Source: an uncultured Blautia sp.
GTDB taxonomy: Bacteria > Bacillota > Clostridia > Lachnospirales > Lachnospiraceae
Assembly: GCA_934424575.1 (NCBI GenBank)
Contig: CAKRXU010000029.1
Span: 1-36,053 of the forward strand
Direction: 5' to 3'
Length of the DNA: 36,053 nt
Shown: piece after piece, positions 24,255 through 32,451 of the stretch
Layout of the letters: every line of letters starts with the position of its first letter
How positions within the stretch are numbered: position 1 is the first letter of the stretch
Translations under genes and position numbers: made by a program
The notes under the pieces: model-generated
The model's input: only the letters and a program-made list of their open reading frames with translations
Databases searched by the model: none
Told to the model about the DNA's origin: nothing

Positions 24255-24283
24255 ATTATAACAAGTTGCCAAAAAAAGTGCAA
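24255..24283 (-). promoter_or_regulatory. Promoter of the mgsA-rsmD-coaD operon
   Basis: TTGCAC (24278-24283) and TATAAT (24255-24260) are 17 bases apart on the minus strand, about 100 bases before the mgsA ATG. Confidence 0.7.
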
Positions 24284-24362
24284 TTAAATCTTTCAAATTT
24301 ATACACAATTCATAGAAATTTAATATTTTCATTTTTCTGGCAGATTATACGGTAACTTCCAG

Positions 24363-24390
24363 TGTATTATTTTGATAAATCCGCATACTA
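24363..24390 (+). promoter_or_regulatory. Sigma-G-like promoter of the spore protein gene
   Basis: CATACTA (24384-24390) matches the forespore sigma-G -10 consensus exactly. A TGTAT 16 bases upstream is a possible -35. Its place 44 bases before a spore-protein gene supports forespore expression. Confidence 0.6.
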
Positions 24391-24433
24391 GCATTGTAAC
24401 ACAAACACAACAACAACCAAGGAGGAATAAATT

Positions 24434-24670
24434 ATGTCAAACAATACTTCTTCTAACAAAGCAGTCGTACCGGAAGCAAAAGGCGCACTGGACCGTTTTA
24501 AATTCGAAGTAGCAAATGAATTAGGTGTACCGCTCACAGATGGATACAACGGAAACCTTACCTCCAAACAGAATGGTTCTGTCGGCGGTTATATGGTCAA
24601 AAAAATGATCGAACAGCAGGAAAGACAGATGTCTTCCACAAGCCAGGGCGGTCAGAGTGGCCAGTACTAA
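24434..24670 (+). CDS. Small acid-soluble spore protein, alpha/beta type
   Basis: This 78-residue protein of the SASP family coats and protects spore DNA. It carries the germination-protease site region KFEVANELGV, the second conserved half NGNLTSKQNGSVGGYMVKKMI and a Gln/Ser-rich tail. AAGGAGG lies seven bases before the ATG, a strong ribosome site befitting an abundant protein. It stands alone between a sigma-G-like promoter and a bidirectional terminator. It shows that the organism belongs to an endospore-forming lineage. Confidence 0.96.
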   Translation: MSNNTSSNKAVVPEAKGALDRFKFEVANELGVPLTDGYNGNLTSKQNGSVGGYMVKKMIEQQERQMSSTSQGGQSGQY

Positions 24671-24696
24671 TCCTTACCGCTTCTTAGTCTGAAAAG

Positions 24697-24736
24697 GTCA
24701 AAAAGCTCAGATGAACAGATCATCTGAGCTTTTTAT
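24697..24736. terminator. Bidirectional rho-independent terminator
   Basis: AAAAGCTCAGATG (24701-24713) and CATCTGAGCTTTT (24721-24733) form a 13-pair hairpin with a 7-base loop. A-run and T-run tails make it work for both the spore protein gene and the converging DUF6465 gene. Confidence 0.92.
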
Positions 24737-24741
24737 TGTTC

Positions 24742-25221
24742 TTATAATCCAAGAAAGCCTGTAATATCACCATTGATGACATAGTGTGCACCATTGTCTT
24801 CTGGTTTGATATATACTTTTAAATCTTCAAGTTCTGATTCTTTTCTGCCCATCTCTTCTGTCCAGATCTTTTTGATGCTCTCAACAACATCTTTTGCATA
24901 TATCTCTTTGCCAAGCCACTGTATGAAGACTTCTGCATTTGCCTCTGCTTTCTTTGCAGCTGCTTTTCTGGTTGTTTTCTTTGCAGGGGTTTTCTTCTCA
25001 GCTACCTTTTCTTCTGTTGTCTTCTTGGCAGCAGTTCTCTTTCTGGTAGTCTTCTTTGCAGGTGCTTTTACTTCTTCAGTTGTTTTCTCGGTTACTGTTG
25101 CTTTGACCGGCTCTTTTGTTTCCGGTTCTGCAGCGAGCTTTGCAGGAGCCTCTTTTTCGATAGCCGTCTTTGCAGTTGTTGTCTTAGGTTCTGCTTTCTT
25201 TGTCGTTGTTCTTGTAGCCAT
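24742..25221 (-). CDS. DUF6465-like protein with a histone-H1-like Lys/Ala/Thr-rich N-terminus
   Basis: This 159-residue protein has two parts. Residues 1-95 are low-complexity, strongly basic and Ala/Thr/Lys-rich, with repeated KKTTRK and AKKTTE units that recall histone H1 tails and bacterial H1-like DNA-binding proteins. Residues about 96-159 are a compact domain (VFIQWLGKEIYAKDVVESIK ... INGDITGFLGL) seen in Lachnospiraceae proteins labelled DUF6465. DNA binding by the tail is an inference from composition. GGAGG precedes the ATG, and the gene is monocistronic between its own promoter and a bidirectional terminator. Confidence 0.75.
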   Translation of the reverse strand: MATRTTTKKAEPKTTTAKTAIEKEAPAKLAAEPETKEPVKATVTEKTTEEVKAPAKKTTRKRTAAKKTTEEKVAEKKTPAKKTTRKAAAKKAEANAEVFIQWLGKEIYAKDVVESIKKIWTEEMGRKESELEDLKVYIKPEDNGAHYVINGDITGFLGL

Positions 25222-25262
25222 AATAGCCTCCTTACAAGGTGAAAAATATTTTTTACGGTACT

Positions 25263-25291
25263 AAAATACCACGTTTTCCAAGGTTTGGCAA
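25263..25291 (-). promoter_or_regulatory. Probable promoter of the DUF6465 gene
   Basis: TTGCCA (25286-25291) and TATTTT (25263-25268) are 17 bases apart on the minus strand in the gap after recG. Confidence 0.5.
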
Positions 25292-25301
25292 TGATTTCTT
25301 T

Positions 25302-27350
25302 TCAGAGGGCGATGTTTTCTGTCTCATTTTGTCCGTAATTTTCCATCCGTTCTCTCAAAAATCTGTGCTGTTCAAGATCAAGTTCCGGGTCAAGGGAAAG
25401 GATCTCTTCTGCCGCTTCGCTGGCTTCTTTGAGGATCGCGGAATCATTGTAGATATCGCCGATCCGAAACTCCATGTCACCACTCTGGCGGATTCCGAAC
25501 AGGTCGCCGGGACCGCGGAGTTTGAGGTCTTCCCCTGCGATATAAAAGCCATCGTTTGACTTGTTCAGGATCTCCAGACGCTTCGAGATCTGATCCTGAT
25601 TTCCCTGGATAAAAATACAGTAAGACTGATGTTCTCCACGTCCGACACGACCACGAAGCTGATGAAGCTGCGCGAGGCCAAAACGTTCGGCATTTTCAAC
25701 CATCATCACGGTGGCGTTCGGCACATTGACACCTACTTCGACAACGGTTGTCGAGACAAGCACCTGAATCTCGCCGGCTGCAAAATTTTCCATCACTCGG
25801 TTCTTTTCTTTCGGCTTCATCTTGCCGTGGAGATATTCGATCCGAATGTCGGATGGAAGGTTTTCCTTGAGTTTCTGTGTATAGTCGAGGACGTTTTCTG
25901 CATCCATACCTTCGCTCTCCTCTACCATCGGGCAGATGACATATGCCTGTCTGCCCTGGCGTACCTGTTTTTCTATAAAGGAGTAGGCTTTGGGGCGGTA
26001 TGAAGTATTGACCACGCAGTTTTTGATCGGAAGACGTTTGGCAGGAAGTTCATCGATCACAGAGATGTCAAGATCACCGTAGAGAATGATCGCCAGTGTC
26101 CTTGGAATCGGTGTCGCGCTCATAACGAGAACGTTCGGCGGATTTCCTCTTGTTGTCAGGGCTTCTCTCTGCTTGACACCAAAGCGGTGCTGCTCATCTG
26201 TGATGACAAGGGCAAGGTTTGCGTATTCCACTTTCTCCTGGATCAGCGCATGCGTACCAATGATGATAGAAGCTTCTCCGGAGGCAATGCGTTCATAGGC
26301 GATGCGTTTTTCCTTTGCTGTATCGGAACCGGTGAGAAGAACCGTTGGAAAAGAAAGGCCCTGTTCTTCCATCAGCTTCAGAAAACCCTCATAATGCTGT
26401 CTTGCGAGAACTTCAGTCGGTGCCATCAGTGCCGCCTGATAGCCATTGTCTGCCACAAGAAACATTGCCAGAAATGCAAGGATCGTTTTGCCGCTTCCAA
26501 CATCTCCCTGTACAAGCCGGGACATCATTGTCCTTCCGGCAAGGTCGCGCTCGATCTCATGCCAGGCATTGAGCTGTGCATTTGTAAGTGAATAGGGAAG
26601 CCGCTCGATGACTTCCTCTGTCAGCCAGGTTTCTTTGACCGGAAAGCAGTTCGGCGTCTCCTCTGCCTTTTCTTTCATTCTTCTCACGGAAAGGATAAAG
26701 AGAAGAAATTCATCAAAAACAAGACGTTTCCTGGATACCAGAAGTTCCTCTTTGTTCTTCGGGAAATGTATGGTTTTGAGGGCATAATTCACATCTGCAA
26801 GTCCGTAACGTTCTTTAAGTTCTTCCGGAAGATATTCACTCTGCATGGGCAGATCTTCCAGAAGCTGTGTGACCATTTTGACAACGGTTTTGTTGGAAAG
26901 TCCTGCCGTCAATCCGTATATCGGCTGGAGATTGTGAAGGATCTCCTCATATGCCGACGGGGTAAAGATCTCCGGATGTTCCATCTCAAGCTTTCCCTGT
27001 TTGCGCACGATCCTGCCTCGGAAAACGAACCAGCTTCCTTTCCTGAGGGTTTTCTTCAGATATGGAAGATTGAACCAAACTACAGGGAATTTCCCGCTCT
27101 GGTCAGCAATGTTTACAGAGATGATCTGTCTGCCTCTCACGGAATTAACATAAACGCCGGAACATACCGCAGCGGAGACGGCCTGCACCGTCCCCTCCTT
27201 AAGTTCTGCGATATCTACCGGCGTTTCATATTCATCATAATTTCTTGGATAGTAGTGCAGGAGATCGTCAGTATCATAGATTCCAACCTTCTGGAAAAGC
27301 TTCTCCGTCTTTTCTCCTATACCTTTTAGGGTTCTTAAACTCTGTGCCAT
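25302..27350 (-). CDS. recG: ATP-dependent DNA helicase RecG
   Basis: This 682-residue protein has full RecG length. The N-terminal wedge/OB region starts LKGIGEKTEKLFQKVG and includes YYPRNYDEY and WFNLPYLKKTLRKG. The SF2 motor follows with Walker A GDVGSGKT (about 280), the DEQH box in ITDEQHRFGVKQRE, VMSATPIPRTLA, and the C-terminal lobe with STTVVEVGVNVPNA and LHQLRGRVGRG. It remodels stalled replication forks and recombination intermediates. It starts five bases after fakA, with AGGA just before the ATG, so it is the third gene of the Asp23-fakA-recG operon. Confidence 0.97.
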   Translation of the reverse strand: MAQSLRTLKGIGEKTEKLFQKVGIYDTDDLLHYYPRNYDEYETPVDIAELKEGTVQAVSAAVCSGVYVNSVRGRQIISVNIADQSGKFPVVWFNLPYLKKTLRKGSWFVFRGRIVRKQGKLEMEHPEIFTPSAYEEILHNLQPIYGLTAGLSNKTVVKMVTQLLEDLPMQSEYLPEELKERYGLADVNYALKTIHFPKNKEELLVSRKRLVFDEFLLFILSVRRMKEKAEETPNCFPVKETWLTEEVIERLPYSLTNAQLNAWHEIERDLAGRTMMSRLVQGDVGSGKTILAFLAMFLVADNGYQAALMAPTEVLARQHYEGFLKLMEEQGLSFPTVLLTGSDTAKEKRIAYERIASGEASIIIGTHALIQEKVEYANLALVITDEQHRFGVKQREALTTRGNPPNVLVMSATPIPRTLAIILYGDLDISVIDELPAKRLPIKNCVVNTSYRPKAYSFIEKQVRQGRQAYVICPMVEESEGMDAENVLDYTQKLKENLPSDIRIEYLHGKMKPKEKNRVMENFAAGEIQVLVSTTVVEVGVNVPNATVMMVENAERFGLAQLHQLRGRVGRGEHQSYCIFIQGNQDQISKRLEILNKSNDGFYIAGEDLKLRGPGDLFGIRQSGDMEFRIGDIYNDSAILKEASEAAEEILSLDPELDLEQHRFLRERMENYGQNETENIAL

Positions 27351-27355
27351 TTGTC

Positions 27356-29023
27356 CTACTCAACAGAAATGATGTAATAATAGATCGGCTGTCCGCCATA
27401 GTTTACTTCTACTTCACAGTCCGGATATTTCTCTTCCAGAGTGGCTGCAAGTTCCTCTGCCTTCTCCTCGGAAGCATCTGCACCATAATAAACACTGATA
27501 ACCTCTGCATCATCTGTCATCATGGCTGCTACCGTATCCTCTGCGACCTTTTCTTTGCCGCTACCTACTGCAAGGATTCCCTTGTCACCGATACCCATGA
27601 TATCTCCCTCATGGATCTCATTATCCTCGATTCTGGTATCTCTGACTGCATAGGTGATCTGACCTGTCTTAACTCTTGCGATCGCTTCGGTCATCTCTTC
27701 GGTGTTTTCTTCGAGAGACTTCTCCGGTACGTAGCTGATGAGAGCAGTAACTCCCTGCGGAACTGTCTTGGTCGGAACAACGATGATCTTCTTGTCCTCT
27801 GTAAGATCTCTTGCCTGGTTTGCTGCAAGGATGATGTTCTTATTATTAGGAAGGATGTAGATTGCCTTGGCGTTGACTTTGTCGATCGCGTTCAGCATGT
27901 CCTCGGTACTTGGGTTCATGGTCTGACCGCCCTCGATCAGGTAGTCTACACCAAGTTCTTTGAAGATGTCTGTGAGTCCGTCACCTGCGGACACTGCAAT
28001 GAAGCCGACTTCCTTCGCTGGTTCCTGTTTCTTCTCTTCTTCTGCCTGCTGTTTGGCAAGTTTCTCTGCGTCTTTGATAAGTTTTTCCTGGTGCTCTTCG
28101 CGCATGTTGTCGATCTTCATGCGGGAAAGTGCTCCGTAAGTCAGTGCACGCTCGATCGCCTGTCCTGGATGATTGGTGTGTACATGGACTTTGACAATCT
28201 CATCATCTGCAACGAGAACGATGGAATCACCGATGGAAGTCAGGAATTCTTTAAATTTGTGTTCTTCTTCGATCGGAAGTGGTTTGTCCAGAAGGATGAT
28301 GAACTCTGTACAGTAACCGAATTTGATATCAGCCTCTGCCTGCGGAGAGATCTTGGTCACTGCCGGTCCCGCGGTCTTCTCAAAGTCGGAATAATCTACT
28401 TCTTTGCCGAGGAAGCCGTCAATGGCACCTCGTAAGACTTCCAGAAGACCCTGTCCGCCTGAGTCTACAACACCTGCTTCCTTAAGAACAGGAAGCATCT
28501 CCGGTGTCTTTGCCAGAGTTGCCTCTGCGTGAGCAAAAACTTCCTCAAAAAACGGCTGCAGTTCCTCTGCTTCCGGAGCGATCTCTGCTGCCTTAAGTGC
28601 TGCTTCTCTGGCTACGGTAAGGATGGTTCCTTCCTTCGGCTTCATAACTGCCTTGTATGCAGTCTCTACTGCACGGTCCATAGCTGCTGCAACTGCAAGT
28701 GCATCGAGTTCCTTAGCTTTCTTGACGCTCTTGGTGAATCCTCGAAGTAACTGGGAAAGGATAACACCGGAGTTTCCTCTGGCTCCACGGAGGGAACCGG
28801 AAGAGATCGCCTTGGCAAGGGTCTCCATATCCGGATCTGTCAGTGCGCTTACCTCTGCTGCGGCTGACATGATCGTCATTGTCATATTGGTTCCTGTATC
28901 TCCGTCTGGTACCGGAAATACGTTTAATTCATTGATCCATTCTTTCTTTGCTTCCAGATTCTTGGCTCCTGCCAGGAACATTCTGGAAAGCACGCTGGCA
29001 TCGATGGTTTTTATATTCAACAC
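27356..29023 (-). CDS. fakA: DAK2-domain protein, fatty acid kinase catalytic subunit (FakA/YloV)
   Basis: This 555-residue protein has the N-terminal DAK2 ATP-binding domain (FPVPDGDTGTNMTMT near residue 36 and GARGNSGVILSQLLRGF near 79), a middle FakA-type domain and a C-terminal domain related to the DegV-like FakB fold. In characterised Firmicutes FakA phosphorylates fatty acids held by a separate FakB protein, feeding phospholipid synthesis. No fakB is in this window. A GTG at 29021-29023 with GAGGAGG five bases upstream is the start. The order asp23-like, fakA, recG matches yloU-yloV and recG of Bacillus. Confidence 0.9.
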   Translation of the reverse strand: MLNIKTIDASVLSRMFLAGAKNLEAKKEWINELNVFPVPDGDTGTNMTMTIMSAAAEVSALTDPDMETLAKAISSGSLRGARGNSGVILSQLLRGFTKSVKKAKELDALAVAAAMDRAVETAYKAVMKPKEGTILTVAREAALKAAEIAPEAEELQPFFEEVFAHAEATLAKTPEMLPVLKEAGVVDSGGQGLLEVLRGAIDGFLGKEVDYSDFEKTAGPAVTKISPQAEADIKFGYCTEFIILLDKPLPIEEEHKFKEFLTSIGDSIVLVADDEIVKVHVHTNHPGQAIERALTYGALSRMKIDNMREEHQEKLIKDAEKLAKQQAEEEKKQEPAKEVGFIAVSAGDGLTDIFKELGVDYLIEGGQTMNPSTEDMLNAIDKVNAKAIYILPNNKNIILAANQARDLTEDKKIIVVPTKTVPQGVTALISYVPEKSLEENTEEMTEAIARVKTGQITYAVRDTRIEDNEIHEGDIMGIGDKGILAVGSGKEKVAEDTVAAMMTDDAEVISVYYGADASEEKAEELAATLEEKYPDCEVEVNYGGQPIYYYIISVE

Positions 29024-29042
29024 AATTTCCTCCTCTGATTCC

Positions 29043-29402
29043 TTAATCTATTGCGCGTACGCCTTCTACGTAAATATTGATCTTGTCGATCTCCATGCCA
29101 GTGAAATCCTCTACTTTGTACTTCACATTGCTGACAAGGTTATCGGCGATCGTGCTGATATTTACACCATACGCTACAATCACATGGAAATTCAGACGGA
29201 TCTTGTTGTCCTCTGTGATCTTGACACTGATACCATGTTTCAGGCTCTCCATACGAAGCAGCTTGACCAGTCCGTCCTTCATGCTGACTGCTGCCATTCC
29301 TACGATCCCGAAACACTCAACTGCCACACTGCCCGCATAGGTAGCGATAACGTCTGTATCAATGACGATCTGCCCTAAGCCAGAATCTATACGTCCATTC
29401 AT
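29043..29402 (-). CDS. Asp23/Gls24-family protein (YloU-like)
   Basis: This 119-residue soluble protein of the Asp23 (DUF322) family has VIATYAGSVAVECFGIVGMA near the start and LNFHVIVAYGVNISTIADNLV in the second half, both typical. Family members are often linked to envelope stress or gathered at the membrane through a partner; no anchor is in this protein. GGAGG lies seven bases before the ATG. It is the first gene of the fakA-recG operon behind a good promoter. Confidence 0.92.
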   Translation of the reverse strand: MNGRIDSGLGQIVIDTDVIATYAGSVAVECFGIVGMAAVSMKDGLVKLLRMESLKHGISVKITEDNKIRLNFHVIVAYGVNISTIADNLVSNVKYKVEDFTGMEIDKINIYVEGVRAID

Positions 29403-29438
29403 ATAGTGACCTCCATAAAAAAATTATTATATAAGTGT

Positions 29439-29467
29439 ATTATAACCCGTTTTTTTGCATAAGACAA
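29439..29467 (-). promoter_or_regulatory. Promoter of the Asp23-fakA-recG operon
   Basis: TTGTCT (29462-29467) and TATAAT (29439-29444) are 17 bases apart on the minus strand, about 37 bases before the ATG. Confidence 0.8.
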
Positions 29468-29485
29468 TGTTTAATTTCGGTTACT

Positions 29486-29530
29486 CAAAAACAGCAGTGC
29501 CAAAACATATCGTGCCGGCACTGCTGTTTG
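29486..29530 (-). terminator. Rho-independent terminator of the large secreted protein gene
   Basis: AACAGCAGTGCC and GGCACTGCTGTT are perfect 12-base arms around a 15-base loop, followed on the minus strand by TTTGAG. It begins 12 bases after the stop codon at 29541. Confidence 0.88.
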
Positions 29531-29540
29531 TTATAATATT

Positions 29541-32237
29541 CTATCGACTTATAGGATCTGAATAGATGAACTGCGTAGTTCCATTTTCATCCGTGTACGC
29601 AGCATATGCTCTGATCGTGCAGTCTGTCAGTTCTGCCGCATCGAAGGAATAGCTTCCGTTGGAATCCAGGTCTGAATAGGCGACTCTTGTTCTGCCAGGG
29701 GTTTCCAGGGTTATGTCTGACTGGTTTCCGTAGACAAAGCCGTATTCCGTTACAAATTTTGTGTTGGCAACGGCTGCAGCAAGGACTCCGTTATTCGAAG
29801 ATAACGAAATCTTCGGTTCCCGGACTGGTATAAATTTCCATTTCTGTGAGGTTGTCTCACTCTTTAGCCACATCCATACATTGGCATTATTGACTGCAGA
29901 TCCATTTTGCACATCTACACACAGGCCATTTCCCTTTGAGATGATCTTGAAATATCCATCCGATGTTTTTCTCAAGATCCACTGCTGCTGTCTCGCACCT
30001 CCATAAGTATACTGCTGCAGGTTTGTTCCACGCCTGGTATATCCCCCTGCAACGTCAAGGCTTTTTCCACTATAGGTATTTATGATCTTATAGTATCCAT
30101 CTCCAAGGTAACTTACGTGGAAAGTCTCTCTTCCATCTTTTGTATTCGGATAGAGCTGGATATTTGCCCTGTCATTCGTCGAACAGCCCTCAACATCCAG
30201 TCCCTGTGATTCGTCTAATGCAGATACGATATGGTATTCGCCATCACTGATTGTCTGTCCGTCCTTGCTTCCCCATGCAACAAACTGCCATTTCTGCGCG
30301 TTCGAACCGTTTCCATACCACATTCTTACATTGGTATTATTTGCCGAATTACCGCCTTCCACATCCAGATACAGTCCATTTTTCTTGGATACGATGGTAA
30401 ACCATCCGTCATCTCCCGACTGGATGATCCACTGCTGCTGGTCTGCCCCCACATAATCATATTGCTGGACATTCGTACCGGCAGTCATTCCTGCTGCAGC
30501 TACATCAAGGCACTTACCGCTGTTAGAATTTATGATCTTGTATGCACCATTTCCAAGATATGTCACATAAAAAGTCTGGTGTCCATCCGACAGATTGCTG
30601 TACAGCTGAATGTTGGCTTCATTATCCTTAGAAGACCCATACACATCCAATGCCTTGGAAGTATCTAATACAGAAATGATATGGTATTCACCGTCGCTGA
30701 TCGTCTGGCTGCCCTGCGGCACAGGAGCTCCTGGTGTTATTGTTACGGTCCCTCTACCGATCAGCGCATTGTTGCCTCCTCCAACGTTGATCGCGTACAC
30801 ATAAACATCCTGCGTGCCCGTCTTATCCGTTCTTATCATCTCTGAAAATGCGTGTTTTCCTACATCACTTCTGTATCCGCCAGCCTGGATTCCTACCGGG
30901 GATACGCCTGCTGTCCCTGCCGGGCCTCCGATATATACATGGACGCCTATTGCCGTATCCGGGGCATCTTCATCCTTTGCCCAGCCTCCAACAGTCACGG
31001 ATCCCATTCCTCCGGTGCAGACATCCAGGCATCCAATCGGATCATGCCCAGAAGCAGCTGGAGTAATCGTAACGGTTCCCTTACCGATCAGTGCATTATT
31101 ACCGCCTCCAACATTGATCGCATACACATAGACATCCTGTGTTCCTGTTCTATCCGTTTTTATCGTCTCTGAAAACGAATGATTTCCCACATCGCTTCTG
31201 TACTGGTTCGCCTGGATCCCTACTGGGGATACGCCTGCCGTCCCTGCCGGGCCTCCGATATATACATGGACTCCTATCGCCGTATCCGGGGCATCTTCAT
31301 CCTTTGCCCAGCCTCTAATATTTACAACACCTGCGCCTCCGGTGCAGGAATCCAGACAGCCTGTCGGATCATGTGCAGAAACAGCCGGTGTAATCGTAGC
31401 AGTTCCTGTAGCGATCAGCGGATTCGTTCCTCCTCCAATATTGATCGCATATATATAGACGTTCTGGTTTCCTGTTTTATTTGTTCTTATCGTTGTCGAA
31501 AATCCATGACTGCCCACATCATCTCTGTACACATTTGCATAGATTCCTGAATGGCCTTCTGCCTCTGCGGACCCTACCGGACCACCAATATAAACATGAA
31601 GTTCTACCGCCTGATCCAGAGCATCGTTATCCTTTGCCCAGCCTGAAATGTTTACAACACCTGCACCTCCGGTACAGGAGTCCAGGCAGCCGTATGGGTC
31701 GTGGTTTGACTGGTCGGGATTCTCATTTGTTTCATATGTATAAGAAGTTCCTGGCAAATATAATCTCGGATTTAATGCATTTTTACGTGAATCTGCTGAA
31801 TTACGAACTTCGTAATGTAAATGTGGGCCTGTAGAATTTCCTGTAGAACCTGATTTAGCTATTATCTGACCCGCTGTTACATGTTGACCTTCACTTACTA
31901 ATATCTGGTTCAAATGACAATATCTAATATAAACAATTTGACCATTTACCTTTGCCTTAATTTTAATATGTTTTCCATAAGAAGTAGTTAAATACTGGAC
32001 CGAAACAACATCTCCATCACAACTAGAATATACGTCCGTATTTAATGCTACCGGAAAGTCAGTTCCACCATGATAAATTCCACTGGCATAATTTGGCCAA
32101 TCATTTTTAAAGGTATGGACATACGTTGGCCAAACCCAATTGCTCGATTGTGAAGCCGCCAGCACATTTTTAGACATTAACAACATACACACTATGCCCA
32201 TACATAACCAAATTAACTTTTTACATTGTTTTTCCAT
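29541..32237 (-). CDS. Secreted modular M23 peptidase with triple repeats and two ricin-type lectin domains
   Basis: This is an 898-residue exported protein. A signal peptide (about 1-28, ending VLAA) leads to an M23 zinc peptidase domain (about 50-160) whose ligands are intact: H56 and D60 in HGGTD, and the HxH at H139 and H141 in GPHLHYE. Three 109-110-residue repeats follow from about 179, 289 and 398, each opening HDPxGCLDxCTGG and containing GWAKD and HVYIGGP. Two ricin-B-like beta-trefoil domains begin near 509 and 661 with QxW motifs (QQWIIQ, QKWQF, QQWILR, QKWKF). A C-terminal module of about 95 residues is shared with the protein at the window end. No LPxTG anchor is seen. The M23 domain should cut peptidoglycan cross-bridges and the lectin domains bind glycans; the host or bacterial target is unknown. 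It has its own promoter and terminator. Confidence 0.9.
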   Translation of the reverse strand: MEKQCKKLIWLCMGIVCMLLMSKNVLAASQSSNWVWPTYVHTFKNDWPNYASGIYHGGTDFPVALNTDVYSSCDGDVVSVQYLTTSYGKHIKIKAKVNGQIVYIRYCHLNQILVSEGQHVTAGQIIAKSGSTGNSTGPHLHYEVRNSADSRKNALNPRLYLPGTSYTYETNENPDQSNHDPYGCLDSCTGGAGVVNISGWAKDNDALDQAVELHVYIGGPVGSAEAEGHSGIYANVYRDDVGSHGFSTTIRTNKTGNQNVYIYAINIGGGTNPLIATGTATITPAVSAHDPTGCLDSCTGGAGVVNIRGWAKDEDAPDTAIGVHVYIGGPAGTAGVSPVGIQANQYRSDVGNHSFSETIKTDRTGTQDVYVYAINVGGGNNALIGKGTVTITPAASGHDPIGCLDVCTGGMGSVTVGGWAKDEDAPDTAIGVHVYIGGPAGTAGVSPVGIQAGGYRSDVGKHAFSEMIRTDKTGTQDVYVYAINVGGGNNALIGRGTVTITPGAPVPQGSQTISDGEYHIISVLDTSKALDVYGSSKDNEANIQLYSNLSDGHQTFYVTYLGNGAYKIINSNSGKCLDVAAAGMTAGTNVQQYDYVGADQQQWIIQSGDDGWFTIVSKKNGLYLDVEGGNSANNTNVRMWYGNGSNAQKWQFVAWGSKDGQTISDGEYHIVSALDESQGLDVEGCSTNDRANIQLYPNTKDGRETFHVSYLGDGYYKIINTYSGKSLDVAGGYTRRGTNLQQYTYGGARQQQWILRKTSDGYFKIISKGNGLCVDVQNGSAVNNANVWMWLKSETTSQKWKFIPVREPKISLSSNNGVLAAAVANTKFVTEYGFVYGNQSDITLETPGRTRVAYSDLDSNGSYSFDAAELTDCTIRAYAAYTDENGTTQFIYSDPISR
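29560..29754. repeat. Direct repeat copy A (C-terminal module of the secreted M23 protein)
   Basis: This 195-base stretch is nearly identical to 34063-34257, in the same orientation and with a constant offset of 4503 bases. Both encode the end of a surface protein (GFVYGNQ, TLETPGRTRVAYS, LDSNGSYS). Confidence 0.92.
30717..31703. repeat. Three tandem coding repeats of 327-330 bases
   Basis: Units begin (minus strand) at HDP codons near 31703, 31373 and 31046, giving spacings of 330 and 327 bases. The second and third are almost identical at DNA level over long stretches, such as the segments coding GWAKDEDAPDTAIGVHV; the first is more diverged. Confidence 0.9.
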
Positions 32238-32298
32238 ATCTCTTCTCCTTCCCGTTTCCAGACTATAAAAATCCCCTGCAAGTGTATACTATGTTCTT

Positions 32299-32327
32299 AT
32301 TATAATGTTTATTTGTGCATATCTCAA
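32299..32327 (-). promoter_or_regulatory. Promoter of the secreted M23 protein gene
   Basis: TTGAGA (32322-32327) and TATAAT (32299-32304) are 17 bases apart on the minus strand. It diverges from the AbiE promoter, with about 50 bases between the two -35 boxes. The ATG at 32237 has GAAGGAG upstream. Confidence 0.75.
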
Positions 32328-32376
32328 TAATTATTTTGGTGTTTCTACATCTATAGTGTTACTGTCACTAAAAATC

Positions 32377-32405
32377 TTGATATTTCTTTTGAAAATGGAT
32401 ATAAT
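32377..32405 (+). promoter_or_regulatory. Promoter of the AbiE-type operon
   Basis: TTGATA (32377-32382) and TATAAT (32400-32405) are exactly 17 bases apart, 47 bases before the antitoxin ATG. Confidence 0.82.
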
Positions 32406-32421
32406 AACAAAAAAGAAATAT
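32380..32421. promoter_or_regulatory. Operator-like inverted repeat across the AbiE promoter
   Basis: ATATTTCTTTT (32380-32390) and AAAAGAAATAT (32411-32421) are perfect 11-base inverted arms 20 bases apart, centred on the -10 box. AbiEi antitoxins are known to bind inverted repeats at their own promoters, so this is a good autoregulation site candidate. A second, smaller inverted repeat, TAGTG-7-CACTA, lies at 32354-32370. Confidence 0.6.
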
Positions 32422-32451
32422 ATACACACTATTTTGTTAATGGAGGTGCGT

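Noticed and set aside
27245..28435. 396-residue plus-strand frame over fakA
   Set aside because: It is antisense to fakA, and its Cys- and Phe-rich translation lacks any family feature.
30717..31703. CRISPR-like or non-coding repeat array
   Set aside because: The 327-330-base units keep the reading frame and encode a conserved protein repeat, so they are coding tandem repeats.
32305..32451. 49-residue N-terminal extension of the antitoxin
   Set aside because: It would place coding sequence over a 17-base-spaced promoter, and it is hydrophobic and unlike the family; GGAGG supports the ATG at 32452.
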